A DNA stretch of 64,000 nucleotides from Raphanus sativus (GCF_000801105.2 NC_079516.1:15128001-15192000); one strand, 5' to 3'; counted from the stretch's first letter, positions 36,131 through 51,819 are shown. Translations and numbers: made by a program. The notes: generated by a model from the sequence alone, not told the origin.

Positions 36131-38142
36131 GACAGGTGTCACCATTTGCCCCTCTCACAAAGATGTCGTGGATAGCCTGAGAAGACAGATTCTTCTACTT
36201 TATTGTATTAGATTCTCATGTAATAATATACAACAATATCTTGAGACATCAGTTAATGTTGAATTGAGGCATAAACATCCTATAGTTACGTTTTGTATAT
36301 TTTTTATTGCCGTCGCTCGCCGCAGCGTTTGTTCGTTGAACATGGCTTTGCTATTGATCATCCTTGATTTTTTTCTCCTTTGTCCATTTATACTTAAGAG
36401 GAAACATCTGCAAAATCAAACCGGAAGTTTGGTTTGCAAAAAAAAAAGTTACTTTCCAAATCATGGAGTAACGCATTGGTTCATAACATTCAATTGGCTT
36501 TAAGGATATGACATATAAGTTGCTCCTAATAGTTTTTCCCAACATATTTTCTGGTTAGCATAAAAAATGTACTTATTTGGAAAATTTGAGTCGACACGGT
36601 CTCTACAACTTACTTTTTAAGATATTCAAAACAATCTATTGTAAATGCAAATCTATTCTTGGATATTGCTCTAATATATTATACTAGACTGGTGCAGATA
36701 TTTTCATTTTTGTAAATGTATAACTTTGATATTATCATAATTGTTTTCAATATATAATTTACATTTTTGTATTGTATATATGTAACTATATAATCTTATT
36801 GTGTATTTTTCTTATTCGCATTATTAATGTATAGTTATTTTGCGTTTTATATATTTTACTTTGTTATAATTGTTATTATTTACTAATATATTTTTGAGTT
36901 CTGTAAATTCATAATATAAAACAATCGAATAAAGAAATCTCTTTCAAAGTGTATACTTTTAATTTTTACAGTTTGTATATATACATTTTTAAAATTTTAC
37001 TTATTTATACTATTGAAAAGATATTAGTTTAGAATCAGTTATATTGCCATAAAATGTTTAAAATAGAATTTAACATATATCATCATAGTATTTTGCGAGA
37101 TTTTTACGTAAATAAATTGTTTTTTATATGATAAATCTCTATTATTTAAGCAAAATTTAAATATACTAATATCTACCATATTATTTTAGCCCATTTCATC
37201 GTTACAGAATATTTTTGGATGCCATGTCATTAATTTTTCTAATATTTTGTTATCAAAGCAAGATTTTAAAATATTATTTTAATTTTAATTTTTACAATAT
37301 ATTTTTTTCGTGTTGAATTTCAAAAATTAGACTTTAGCATCTATAATATTCTATTTTTAATTAATTTTAATATGATCTTTCGAGTTTGGAATATTTATTT
37401 TTAAATTGTCTATATGATTAAAAAAATGGATAATTACATATACTAAACCAATTAATTATTTTATAAAAAAATATTTAAATTTTTGGAAAGTTTTTTTATA
37501 TTTTTCTCAACATATCTTGTTATAATTAAAATAAACATTAAATTTTAATAGTTTAATTTATTTATCTTAATGTTTTAATGAATTATTAAGATCTCAATGT
37601 TTTCTAATATCATATTTTGTAAAAATTACATGAAAAAGTTAGTTATATACTAAATATTTTATATATGTTAATAATTTTAATTGTATTAAATGTTACATTG
37701 TTTAGTCTGTTTTAAAGGTGAATAGTAATTTTAAATGAAAGTATTTACAAAATAAATTATCAGAATTTAATTTAATTTATCATATTCAATTCATATAACA
37801 TTTCTATAATTATAAATTTATAACATAGTTTAGAATTTTAATTTTTCGTTTAATAGGAAAATAGTGATTAAAGTTAATTTATAATGGTTTTATATTACTA
37901 ATTATTAAATATGTTATAGCATTAATTTATAAAAATTAAAAAAAAATTGGTAAGATTTTGTTAATTTTTTTCTCAACATATTTTATTATAACTAAAAATT
38001 AAAATTTATAGTTAAATTATTTTATTATTAATATTCTTATTGATAATTAAGATTTTCTAGAAATATTTTATATTTGATTGAGTAATGTAAATAATCAAAT
38101 ATATAATAGTATATAATTAATTATATGGTCTTACTTAGACAT
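36131..38142. other. AT-rich intergenic sequence
   Basis: No gene is supported. The 124-codon ORF at 36129-36503 has no family resemblance and its ends lie in AT-rich sequence. From 36,660 to 38,140 the sequence is extremely AT-rich. Confidence 0.4.
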
Positions 38143-38150
38143 ATTAATAG

Positions 38151-38443
38151 TAGATAAAAGTTATGACTCTAATGGCAATCTCTTGGAGTTTGGTGTGTAC
38201 CCACATCAATCATGTGTTCGATTTTCCATGGAAACTAAATTATCATCACTTGGTCAGTCTGAGCTTGGGCTTTGCCCCAAGTGGTTTACATGGTGAATCA
38301 TAATAGATGATCGGTTCACCCTAACATTAGTCGGAAGGTATTTCAAATTCGAGTTAAATAGTGTGGTAGGGAATCCCTTGTGTAGTACTAAGTGCATTCC
38401 TCCCTGGACCGACCGGATCAGCTGATAGGATTTATCAAAAAAA
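38151..38443 (+). mobile_element. SINE-like element with A tail
   Basis: A balanced-composition island of about 290 bp in AT-rich DNA. Near its left end is TAATGGCAATCTCTTGG (A-box-like), with GTGTTCGATTTTCC (B-box-like) about 40 nt later. It ends GATTTATCAAAAAAAA. ATTAATAG occurs on both sides (38143-38150 and 38444-38451), a candidate target duplication extended by a few mismatched bases. The boxes are imperfect, so the family assignment is tentative. Confidence 0.5.
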
Positions 38444-38455
38444 ATTAATAGAATA

Positions 38456-38505
38456 GAAACTAAACAATATAGTTTTTTTTTTGCTTGAAACTAAACAATA
38501 TAGTT
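38456..38505 (-). repeat. Micro-insertion 7: 12 nt, T8, 19-bp direct repeats
   Basis: A perfect 19-bp repeat (GAAACTAAAC...TATAGTT) occurs at 38456-38474 and 38487-38505. The 12 nt between are TTTTTTTTGCTT; on the minus strand this is AAGC plus an A tail abutting the repeat. It lies 12 bp beyond the A tail of the SINE-like element. Confidence 0.8.
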
Positions 38506-38829
38506 AATCATTTTGCATCGTATGCATGCTCTATTTCCGAATACTGCATGTATAATACATTTGATGCGTCTCGTTTTGTTTTAGTAGCGAAGGTCTTCTT
38601 CATATATAACGCTATGGTGCGTACATATACATTGTAATATACGTACATCCATCCTGAATCTCCGAATAAACTCATCTTACGTGAAACAATGAACATATAT
38701 TATTGTAGATAAAAAAACTCTAGACTCAAATTTCTTCATGCGTTCCCTTCTTTAATATTCAACGCTATTACTAATAGCTTGACTAACTTACACAAAGAAT
38801 AAAAAAAATACAAAGAAAATATATTTGAA

Positions 38830-40107
38830 CTAGGTGTTTTCCTGCACCAGGTGCAGTAAAAAAATTTTAAAATATTTTCTAACAGATAAATATAAATATA
38901 TTTATTTTTTATTAATATTATAATTTTTCTTTTTCTTATTAATATTTTAATTTAAATTGATTTAACTTAACATTAAATTAAGATAAAAACAATTTTGTTT
39001 ATTTTGAAATATATTTAAGAATGTGCATGTATATATTTAAAATTATAATCTTAGGTAGATTTTTCAATCTATTTATTTTAATTAAATATGTAAAATTGCA
39101 TAATTGTCAAAAATTAAAATTAAACAATATTTATAAAATCTGTAGATATATATATATATATAAGAAACTAATGATTTTACGATTTAATTTGATTTTATGA
39201 TTTAATTTTTATAATTTTCTAAAAATATTTATATATTTTGAAATATTTTTAATTTAAATGATATTTCAAAATTTGAAATGCCATAATTGAATATATTTAT
39301 TTAATAATGATTTATGAGTTATTACCATATTTTTAAAAAGTCCAAAAATATAAATTGACAATAAATGTAATACATGAGTTATTACCATATTTAAAAAGTT
39401 TACCGAAAATATAAATTAACATTAAATATAATTGTCCATGTCATATTAATCTATAAGACATGTCATCAATTTTAGTAGCCATGTCATATTATTTTTGTGA
39501 AAATGATTGTAGAAGACATGTGGCAAAATCACTTCTCAAATATAGTCTAGGGGATAAAAATTTCATAATTTTCAAAAATTAAAATTAAAAAATATTTATA
39601 AAATCTGTAGATATATATAAGAAACTTATGATTTTACGATTTAATTTGATTTTATGATTTAATTTTTGTAATTTTCTAAAAATATGTATATATTTTTGAA
39701 ATATTTTTAATTTAAATGACATTTCGAAATTTGAAATGCCATAATTGAATATATTTATTTTAATGATGATTTATGAGTTATTACCATATTTTTAAAAAGT
39801 CCAATCGAAAATAAATGTAATATATGAGTTATTACCATATTTTAAAAACTTTACCAAAAATATAAATTAACATTAAGTATAATTGTCCATGTCATATTAA
39901 TCTATAAGACATATCATCAATTTTATTAGTCATGTCATATTATTTTTGTGAGAATGATTGTAGAGAAGACATGTGGCAAAAATTGTCCATGTCATATTAA
40001 TCTATAAGACATGTCATCAATTTTAGTAGCCATGTCATATTATTTTTGTGAGAATGATTGTAGAGAAGACATGTGGCAAAATCACTTCTCAAATATAGTT
40101 TAGGGGA
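38830..40107 (-). mobile_element. Helitron, family 2, with an internally duplicated 5' half
   Basis: On the minus strand it starts TCCCCTAAACTATATTTGAG (40107) and ends with the hairpin CTGCACCTGGTGCAG plus GAAAACACCTAG (38830), flanked by A and T. The 5' half is present twice: similarity between about 39,090-39,553 and 39,555-40,107 has a 465-bp offset, and an internal start-like CTAGGGGAT lies at 39,547-39,555. A further exact-period 100-bp duplication occurs at 39881-39980 and 39981-40080. No coding. Confidence 0.75.
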
Positions 40108-40402
40108 TAACTAGTTTTTGTGATCAGTGTCCCTACATATATGAGGATATAATTTATCTTTTTTCTTGTGACTCATGATATATAGAGCACAAGATTTTTT
40201 TTATAAAAGGAATCAGAGATTAAAAAAAAAAACCAAGACACAATGAGATGTCAATAGAGGAAGAGATGATACAGACAAAAGGAACATTTAAATTTGAAGG
40301 ACAACAACAATATCCATAGACAGGAATGAGGTGCATGGCGAGAGGTCTCTAATAGCTATGATACCTCAAAAATGAAAACTAAATAAACACATACAATATT
40401 AC

Positions 40403-41230
40403 TCAAAGGGATAGAGATAAATCAATGCCCCAGCTTTTAAATTTCCCTTCTTCTGGCTGATCATTATCATCATCATCATCAATCTCGACAATCTTGTGAT
40501 TTCCTACCTTTGAGATAAGATTCTTCTCGCTCAATGCATTATTTTGAGAATAGCAAACGCTAGAGAGATTGATGGTTCGAGGAGGAGGTGGAAAAGGAGG
40601 AATGTTTCTAGGGATCATCGGGGGATTGTTGTTGTAGGAGGGTCTTGGTGCAATCCCCATTGAAGAAGAACCATTGGTACAAGTGGTCCCAGTGAAGAAC
40701 CGTGTTGGAGTCATGCGAGGAACTATGGTCATGTTGGTGAGACCACCACTGAACGATGGGTACACGCCGCCGATTCTTGCACGTTTGAAAGGTTCAAGAG
40801 TGATACCAAGATGATTATCATTTGATAAAGCATCTGGTGAATACCCACCTAAGAGCAAGTGAGGCTTGTCTAGGTAAGGGTTCAAAAAGGCGAGTCCTGG
40901 AAAGTTTGCTTCCATCTCCTTACGCTTCTTGTCCCAGTCCCGCTCCTGCTTGTGTGCGTTCTGGTGACCACCTAGGGCTTGTGAGGTTGAGAACCCTTTG
41001 TTGCAAAAGGGACAAGTGTAGATTTTATTCGATTTTGATGGGTAAAACTTCATGATCTCACTTCCTGTTCGGACAGGACCGGGTCTGAAAGCGGGATTCT
41101 CATGACTTCTCGACATAGTCTCCTGAGGAGACCCTAGTCTCAGATTGTTGCTCTCTGCTGCTATCTCCTTGGACTCCTTCATAACCTCGATGACAACCGG
41201 TTGCGGTGTGGAAGAGCTTGAAGAAGACAT
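40403..41230 (-). CDS. C2H2 zinc-finger protein with EAR repression motif
   Basis: An intronless 275-residue ORF. A single plant-type Q-zinc finger, CPFCNKGFSTSQALGGHQNA with a second His two residues later (residues ~73-97), has the QALGGH DNA-contact helix. It is followed by the basic KKRKEME stretch and a Pro-rich middle (MIPRNIPPFPPPP). The C-terminus SWGIDLSLSL is a DLxLxL EAR motif that recruits TOPLESS-type co-repressors. Such proteins act as nuclear repressors in organ development and hormone responses. The ATG at 41230 is preceded by A-rich leader, and a TATTTATTG TATA-like motif lies at about 41,315. The best Arabidopsis match in memory is At5g27880, which fits the local gene order. 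A damaged paralogue in the same orientation lies at 25.2-25.7 kb. Confidence 0.9.
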   Translation of the reverse strand: MSSSSSSTPQPVVIEVMKESKEIAAESNNLRLGSPQETMSRSHENPAFRPGPVRTGSEIMKFYPSKSNKIYTCPFCNKGFSTSQALGGHQNAHKQERDWDKKRKEMEANFPGLAFLNPYLDKPHLLLGGYSPDALSNDNHLGITLEPFKRARIGGVYPSFSGGLTNMTIVPRMTPTRFFTGTTCTNGSSSMGIAPRPSYNNNPPMIPRNIPPFPPPPRTINLSSVCYSQNNALSEKNLISKVGNHKIVEIDDDDDNDQPEEGKFKSWGIDLSLSL

Positions 41231-43477
41231 AACAAAATCTTTTTCTTTAATTTTCTTAAGGATTCAAAAGTGATATTTATCTTTTTAGTGCTAGATTAGG
41301 AGAAGTGAGGGCGCTATTTATTGAGAAAATAGTCTTGGTGTTCGTCATCTATTATGGTATAAAATCTTCAAGGGTAAAATTAATTAAAATCAGAAGTACT
41401 TTGAATTCATATATATAATTTATGATAGTCTCTTTAGGCATTTTAATTCTATTCTTTTTGTCTTACAAAATGGTATTCTTGTAGGAAATTCTGAATCAGT
41501 ATTTTTGAAATTTATGATTATTTCTTACTCTTTTGTCATACCAACATGACATTGTATGTGAAATATGTACGAACCGTTGTATGTTTTATATAATCTATCG
41601 TTAAAAGTTAGAGTTATTTTCTAACCACCTTGATTTTATTAAATTTATCTTCCGAAGTTATATATTAGTGAAAAATACACCATTATAATTTGATATTTAT
41701 TTACTCATTCGAATATGTTGTATTTCGTGTGTGTAGATAACAGTGTATAAAATATATAAGTATACTATGAACCAATATTAATTATATATATAATATGTTA
41801 GCATTTTCTAATCACCATGATCTTTTTACTATTTTTTATTTATGCCTACTTACGTAACATAGTAATACTATAAATCCATTTTCGAAAGTTTATTTGACAA
41901 AAATATTAATTAAGAAAATAACTAGTCAAAGTAAAATCTTTCACAATATGGAAGGATATACTACTTTTCACTAAATTCATAGAAAATATTTAATCACTTC
42001 AAATACAAGGAAACTGCAATGTAATATATGGAGAAACCAACGTGGAAGATATTTCATAAACATTGTTCTTAGACAGCTTGGCCTTAACATGCTTGACTAC
42101 AGTTGGTTCTTTGCAATGAGAAAGATTAGTAAAAAATGATTGTCAGATTTCTATAATTAGTTTCTCGGTCGTAATCAGCTTTTAATTTTCTATGTCAAAA
42201 GGAAACAAATACAAATATGGTGCATGAACTAGGAATAATAAAAGCTTTATTCTTAATATAACATTTTCAGTCTCCAAAAACAAAAGTTTGAATACCTTTA
42301 GTGTCTTTTTCTTAAACCAGAGTGCAGAACAATTGGTAAGATATATCCGAGATACATTCATGAATATATAGTAAGGTACAGTAAAAATTCTATAAGTTAA
42401 TGATGTTGAGACCATGATATTTTATTCATTTATAGAGTTAATTATTAATTGACAAAAAGTTATCTTTTCTAGATACTTTTTATTTTGAAATATATTAGTT
42501 TATAATATAAAAATAATAATTTATTTTACCATACATAAATTAATTAAACTTTTAAAATTCGACTTTGACGTTATTTTTATTGTATTATTTGGTGTATATA
42601 AAGTAAGTTTTATAAATTTTAATTGTGGTTTAGATATAACTTTACTAAATATTAGTAAAGTGTTAAGAAAATATAGATATAATTATACTGTGAAATAAAA
42701 GAAATAATGTAATTGTTTGTTTGTACTTATATAAAATGTATGGATACACAATTTATTAATTTATGATTTTAGTGGGATCATATATTTACATATAATTTTT
42801 AAAAATATTATTATATCTTATTATTTTATCAATTTATGCTATATTTTGAATCGAATTCGAGATCGAATAAATTTATTAATTTATAATATTTATTAATTTA
42901 GTATTAATTTAAAGAGTTTCACTGTATCAATATATGATACAATGTTGGTTTGTATTTATCCTTTTCACACAAATTAAACAAATCGGGATTATGAAATATT
43001 TCCTCTGGAGGTAACACAAACATTGTATTTCTTTTTCCCTTTTTCAAATTATATGTCTCTCAATAATAAGAGAGTAGCCTAGAAATGTAGAAACATCAAA
43101 CATGTATACTACTGAAGAAAAAAATTAGGGGAGAGCAAAATATGAATAGGCTTTAGTTTTCTTTATTTTGGAGCGTTGTGGAGCCATCTTAGGGCCATTA
43201 TATCGAGTTTCCGCACAAACTAACCTTAAACTAAGATTATCAATTGGTTAATATTTCATGTTTAGTGTTCTTCTATGGAAAGCTCGGCTAAAAGTCTAAC
43301 TAGAGGTCGTGTGTGTGACAAAAAGGATAAATATTTTTGACAAACCTGTATACGAGAGTAGCTTTGTAAATTTGTGTTAAACCTTCAGCTATATACAATA
43401 AACATGTATTAGCTGTATATCTTTAACAACCCCAATTAGACAGATGTAATGACTGCTCAACACATGTATTACTTGTG
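41231..43477. other. Promoter of the zinc-finger gene, then AT-rich sequence
   Basis: About 100 bp of leader and promoter, then AT-rich intergenic DNA. A 77-codon minus ORF at 42182-42415 has no recognisable feature. The 42,390-42,900 stretch (repeated TAATTTATA/ATTAATTTATAATATT motifs) resembles 8,600-9,010, so a dispersed AT-rich repeat is likely. Confidence 0.4.
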
Positions 43478-43528
43478 AAAGATATACTAGTAATATTCTG
43501 TTACAAAAAAAAAAAAAAAGATATACTA
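43478..43528 (+). repeat. Micro-insertion 8: 27 nt with A12 tail, 12-bp direct repeats
   Basis: AAAGATATACTA occurs at 43478-43489 and 43517-43528. The insert is GTAATATTCTGTTAC plus about 12 A abutting the second repeat. The exact border is ambiguous because the repeat itself begins with A. Confidence 0.7.
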
Positions 43529-43551
43529 ATACACATACGTTGTTGCACTAA

Positions 43552-45347
43552 GAACATATCCAAAAGACACTTTATAACTTCATATTTGAAGTTTTTTGTT
43601 CTCGAAAAGGAAACTTCAAAACTTTAAATTTGAATTTTTTTAGTGGTGAAACTTCAAATATAGAGTGTCACTACTCAAAACTTCAAATTTGAAGTTTTGC
43701 ATTTTTATTTGTATGTTGGTCCTTACAATTAATTACATATTACATTTTATAGATATTTTGTTGTTTATTATTTTAATCTTTAAAAAATATATCTTATAAT
43801 AAACTTTAAAATAAGAAATTTTAAAGTTTAAAATATCTTTAGACTTCAAATATAAATTTTAAATACATTTTCAAATTTCAAATATGAAATTTTGCAAGCT
43901 TCAAAATATAATCTTTTTTCTTGTAGTTTAACATTTAGTTATGTATTTATATTTATAATTCATATGTTTACTGTAAGATTTTATTAATTAACATTAGTGT
44001 GATATTTTTATATATGTACTGCTAGTTATTTAAAAGTTTTATGGATTTATATTAATTATAACAAATATAAGGACTATAGTGTAAAATACAAATAATTTTG
44101 AAGTTAGGTTTAAAGTTAACACATTGAAACTTCAAATTTAAAGTTTTGCAAACTTTAAAATAGAGAGTCCTTTTGGAGATGCTCTTAGAGCATCTCCAGA
44201 AAACACTCCATAATTTCAAATATGAAGTTTTTTACTCTCCAAAAAGAAACTTCAAAACTTCAAATTTGAAGTTTCATATTTTTATTTGCATTTTAGTCTT
44301 TACAATTACATATTACATTTATGATTTTTAAATATTTTGTCAGTTAAATCTTTTTATTCCTTAAAAAAATTTATAACTCATAAATATTTCAAAATTTCCT
44401 TTACAATTTAAATTTTACAGATAAAATTAAACAAAAATTTTAAAATAAAGACTTATAATTATTAAAACTAGATTTACAAAATGAAAATATTACAAAAAAA
44501 CTTAACAAATGCACTTATTAATCATATATAAAAATATTACAGAAAATAGTTTTTAAGATAGTGTGGTATTTTACTTGTAATTTGATATATAATTGTGTAT
44601 TCTACGTAAAATTTTATATAGTGTAACATTTTATGAATTAATATTTATATAATATTTTTAAATAAGTGATGTTTATTTTTAAAGTTGTATGAATTTAATG
44701 AAGTATGATAAACATAAGGACTTGTTATAAAATATAAATACTTATGTAGTTAAGTTTGAAGTTTTTATTTTGGAGAATATTACCTTTAAATTTCAAATAT
44801 GAAGTTTTCGAAACATTAAAATAAGATATTTTTTTGGAGATGCTCTTATAATATTTTAACACTTAAATTATAAAGCAAATATATTACAAAAAACTTTCTT
44901 AAATAAGATACATGAAGACATAATTATTAGACAAATTTAAATAGTACAAAAACACTAATAGTCTGATAAAATTTCTCCGGAACCTCAAAAATCTTAAAAA
45001 TATTTTTCCAAAAATATTTTGTGTAACCGAAGTGAAAACATTACGAAAATTATTTTATGGAATAATATAGTATATTTCTTCTATTTTAATATTTAATCAT
45101 ATATTTCTATTTATAATTTTATATATTTTATGTAAGATTTTATTAATTAATATTTTTAAATTTTATATATGTACAAGATTTATAAAAGATTAATGGATTC
45201 ATATTAATTATAAATATAAAGATCATAGTGCAAAATATCAAGAATTTTGAAGTTATGTTTGAAGTTTTGTTTTTGGAGAAAAACAACTCAAACTTCAAAT
45301 TTAAAGTTTTGTAAATTCTAAAATAGAATATCCTTTTGAAGATACTC
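43552..45347. repeat. Three consecutive palindrome-rich elements with GAGCATCTCC-type ends
   Basis: Copy A (43552-44184) begins GAACATATCCAAAAGACAC and ends TTTTGGAGATGCTC. Copy B (44188-44845) begins GAGCATCTCCAGAAAACACT and ends TTTTGGAGATGCTC. Copy C (~44,860-45347) lacks the left end and finishes CTTTTGAAGATACTC. The ends are inverted, as in a MITE. All copies carry many self-complementary AACTTCAAATTTGAAGTT units. No coding and no clear target duplications. Confidence 0.65.
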
Positions 45348-45637
45348 TAAGTGTATATGTATTCAATTTATTTTACTTTCTTTATGAACTAAGCAAGCAT
45401 GCATATATGAATCACAACAAATAGTTGGATGGAACAAGAACGAGATTTAACACACAAATCGAGTAAGATTAAAACCATAGTAGAAACTCAAAACACCAGA
45501 AAGACATGAAATTGTAGTTTCGAGAAAACACAAACTAAAGACTCGTCACAAGAGTGTTTCGAGCCCATTCACGCAACACACAAAAGGATAACAGAAACAC
45601 ACAACATCCATTTTTATTCAAAACATTCTTCAACTTC

Positions 45638-47684
<2,047 letters not shown>

Positions 47685-48456
47685 TTTCGTTTCGGGGGGA
47701 AGAAAAATTTGCAGAAAAGGAAGAACGAAGACAGAGGACGTGTATGAAGACGCTCTCTCGTTAAAGCTAGATCTAGATCTGGCTTTTTTCTAATTCTAGG
47801 TTTAAAGGTGTATTTGTATTGGAGTAAGAACTGGTATCCCTTTAATTGCGGAAAGAGATGGGTAGGCGTGCGCTGTCCTCTTTTTCTTTTTTGAAATTCA
47901 AATTCACCTTGAATTGCGGGAAGGGGTGAGTCTAACCGGGATTTAACCGGATTTTACCAGGATTCGAAAGGGGGAAGAGTTATTGAAATTGCGTAAAACT
48001 CCTTATTCTTTTACCTGTTTACATTATGCACCCATGGAAGTATTTTGTTGCAAAATTAAGCCCTCCAGTGATTCCAATTATCACTTTTAACAATTTCAAA
48101 AGCCCAGTATCGAAATTTTGAGCCACTTTCCGTTACAATTGAGTTGTGTTTCAGTGTTCCCGAGAAACATTAGTGTGTTTCACTTCATTATGGTTATGGA
48201 AAATATTTTGCAGATCATTTCCAAAGTTGTACCAGTGTAAATTTAATAAGCAGTAGAGATGTGTAATCACTGCTCCTAAACAATCTCAACGAGGCTTGGT
48301 ATAACTAAACTCTTAAAAGGGATATTAGGAAAAACATTTAATTGTCGAGTAGAACAGAAAGATAGAGAGCTCAAAACAATGTCTGCAAAAGGCGAAGAGG
48401 AACAAGAGTTCTGCAACAAAATCTCGATAACGAAACCAACCATAACGAAACCAATC
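47685..48456. other. Tubulin leader/promoter and RPL18 3' flank
   Basis: The tubulin leader and promoter occupy roughly 47,685-47,850. The stretch beyond 48,000 is the 3' side of RPL18 (minus strand). No additional gene is seen. Confidence 0.5.
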
Positions 48457-49611
<1,155 letters not shown>

Positions 49612-50047
49612 GGCTTGAGGAGCTGTCGAGTGTCTTCTTCTACGGAGAAAGACTGAAATGAAATTAGGGTTTATAAATTTATAGGAACATGCTCGCTCGT
49701 ATATTAGGTTTCATGACGTCATCTTCGCTTAGGGCTTTGTTTGGGCCAAAACAAAGGCCCATTTATATCGGGGGGGTTTTAAAAAAAAAAAACAATTCTC
49801 GTCTGAAAATTAGATGTCTTCTGGCTGGGTTGTCACTTCTCAATTCTCATCCTCTGACCTTCCTCCATCCTTGCTTCCTCCATTTCATCTTTCCCACACT
49901 TTCTCGGGAAAACTCAAACCAAAAAAATATTCAATTCGATCGGTATCTAAACACGACCCATTATTCCTCGCCTGATATCGAACCAAACCCTTGTATAAAG
50001 TTTCTATTTTGGTTGGGAAAAAAAATTGGGATCTGAGAGAGACGACG
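49612..50047. promoter_or_regulatory. Shared divergent promoter of RPL18 (-) and TOPP8 (+)
   Basis: The 436 bp between the two start codons hold, on the minus strand, a telo-box AAACCCTAA (49672-49664) with a TATAAATTTATAA motif just upstream (near 49,671-49,683). A pair of site II motifs, TGGGCC (49742-49747) and GGCCCA (49756-49761), follows. Telo-box plus site II is the classic arrangement of plant ribosomal-protein promoters. A polypurine/pyrimidine stretch lies near 49,790. Leaders of both genes lie in this interval. Confidence 0.7.
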
Positions 50048-51819
50048 ATGATGGCGAGTATGGAAGGGATGCTGGAGATAGGAGTATTGGACGATATCAT
50101 CAGAAGATTGCTAGAAGGTAGAGGAGGCAAACAGGTTCAGCTATCAGAGTGCGAGATTCGTCAACTCTGCTCCAACTCCCGTCAAATCTTCCTCTCTCAA
50201 CCCAATCTCCTCGAACTCCACGCCCCAATCCGCATCTGCGGTAATCTCTCTCTCTTTCTCCCACGATGAAATTGCATTATTGGGTGTGAAAAGTATCAAA
50301 CTTTAGGGATTTGAGCCATCTGGGTTTTGTAATTGGGGGTGAAAGGAGCAAACTTTAGGGATTTGAGCATATGGGTATTGTAATTAGGGGTGAATATAGC
50401 AAATTAGGGATTTGAGCATCTGGGCATTGTGATTGGGGGTGTAAGTAGCAAACTTTAGGGATTTGAGCATATTGGTATTGTGATTAGGGCTGAATATAGC
50501 AAATTTAGGGATTTGAGCATGTGGGTATGCTAATTGGGGGTGAATGTAGCAAAATTTAGGGTTTCTCTGTGAATTTGAGGTTGGTCATGGAGGTGAAAGC
50601 AGCAAACTTTAGGGTTTATCTGTTGATTTGAGGTTGATTTTGATACTTGGGGTGAAAGTAACAAACATTAGGGTTTCTCTGTGAATTTGAGGTTGATCAT
50701 GGAGGTGAAAGCAGCAAACTTTAGGTTTTATCTGTTGATTTGAGGTTGATTTTGATACTTGGGGTGAAGGTAACAAACTAGGGTTTCTATTGGGTATTGT
50801 AATCACAGGTGATATCCATGGTCAGTATCAAGATCTTCTTCGGCTATTCGAATACGGAGGCTACCCTCCATCAGCGAACTATCTCTTCCTAGGCGACTAC
50901 GTTGACAGAGGCAAGCAGAGTCTCGAGACCATATGTCTTCTCCTCGCTTACAAGATTCGTTACCCGTCCAAGATATATCTCCTGAGAGGCAACCACGAGG
51001 ACGCTAAGATCAACAGAATCTACGGCTTCTACGACGAGTGCAAGCGTAGATTCAACGTGCGTCTTTGGAAGATCTTCACCGATTGCTTCAACTCTTTACC
51101 CGTGGCAGCGCTCATCGATGACAAGATCTTGTGTATGCACGGGGGGTTGTCGCCGGAGCTGGAGAATTTGAACCAGATTCGAGAGATTGAGAGGCCTACG
51201 GAGATTCCGGACAACGGTCTTCTTTGTGATCTGCTTTGGTCTGATCCTGACCCGAAGAAGGAAGGATGGTCTGATAGTGATAGAGGTATTTCGTGCACGT
51301 TTGGAGCTGATAAAGTCGATGAGTTTTTGGATAAGAATGATCTTGACCTCATTTGCCGTGGCCATCAGGTAAAAAAGCTTTTGTTGTAAAGCTTGAGACT
51401 TCCTCACCATATGTGATGGGTTTTATGTGTTGCAGGTAGTGGAAGATGGGTACGAGTTTTTTGCGAACAGGAGGTTAGTAACGATATTCTCGGCTCCTAA
51501 CTATGGTGGGGAGTTTGATAACGCTGGTGACTTACTGAGCGTGGACGAGTCTCTTGTTTGCTCTTTTGAGATTATGAAACCGGCTCCAGCTTCTAGCAGT
51601 CATCCTCTCAAGAAGGTTCGTTTCTACCAAGTAAATATATAGATTCAGGCCTAACTTGTAACCCTCTGAAAAGATGAAAAAAAAAACTGATTCTGAATCT
51701 TTGCAACAGAACCTTAGGTTTCATCAGTGTGAGATCGTCATGTCCATAATCTTAACCTTAGAAAAAACTATCTTTGATATGTTTCTCTTTATCAGGTACC
51801 AAAAATGGGGAAATCTTGA
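50048..51819 (+). CDS. TOPP8: Type one serine/threonine protein phosphatase catalytic subunit
   Basis: Four exons: 50048-50240, 50809-51368, 51436-51615 and 51796-51819, giving 957 nt and 318 residues. PP1 signatures: [30 protein letters not shown] (PP1-type metal and phosphate contacts), [42 protein letters not shown] and [15 protein letters not shown]. The last exon encodes only VPKMGKS. The start is one of two adjacent ATGs ([10 protein letters not shown]). The protein closely matches Arabidopsis TOPP8 (At5g27840). PP1 enzymes dephosphorylate Ser/Thr substrates with targeting subunits in nucleus and cytosol. Intron 1 contains tandem repeats. All catalytic residues that I can check are present. 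Confidence 0.95.
50300..50790. repeat. Two tandem-repeat arrays inside TOPP8 intron 1
   Basis: Array 1 has about five units of 50-51 bp, marked by TTTAGGGATTTGAGCAT recurring near 50,302, 50,353, 50,403, 50,454 and 50,504. Array 2 has about two units of 112 bp, marked by AGGTGAAAGCAGCAAACTTT at 50591 and 50703. Array 2 units share the GCAAACTTTAGGG core with array 1, so the arrays are related. Together they fill most of the 568-bp intron. Confidence 0.85.

Noticed and set aside
36129..36503. 124-codon ORF
   Set aside because: No recognisable domain, no homologue recalled and no plausible promoter; treated as chance.
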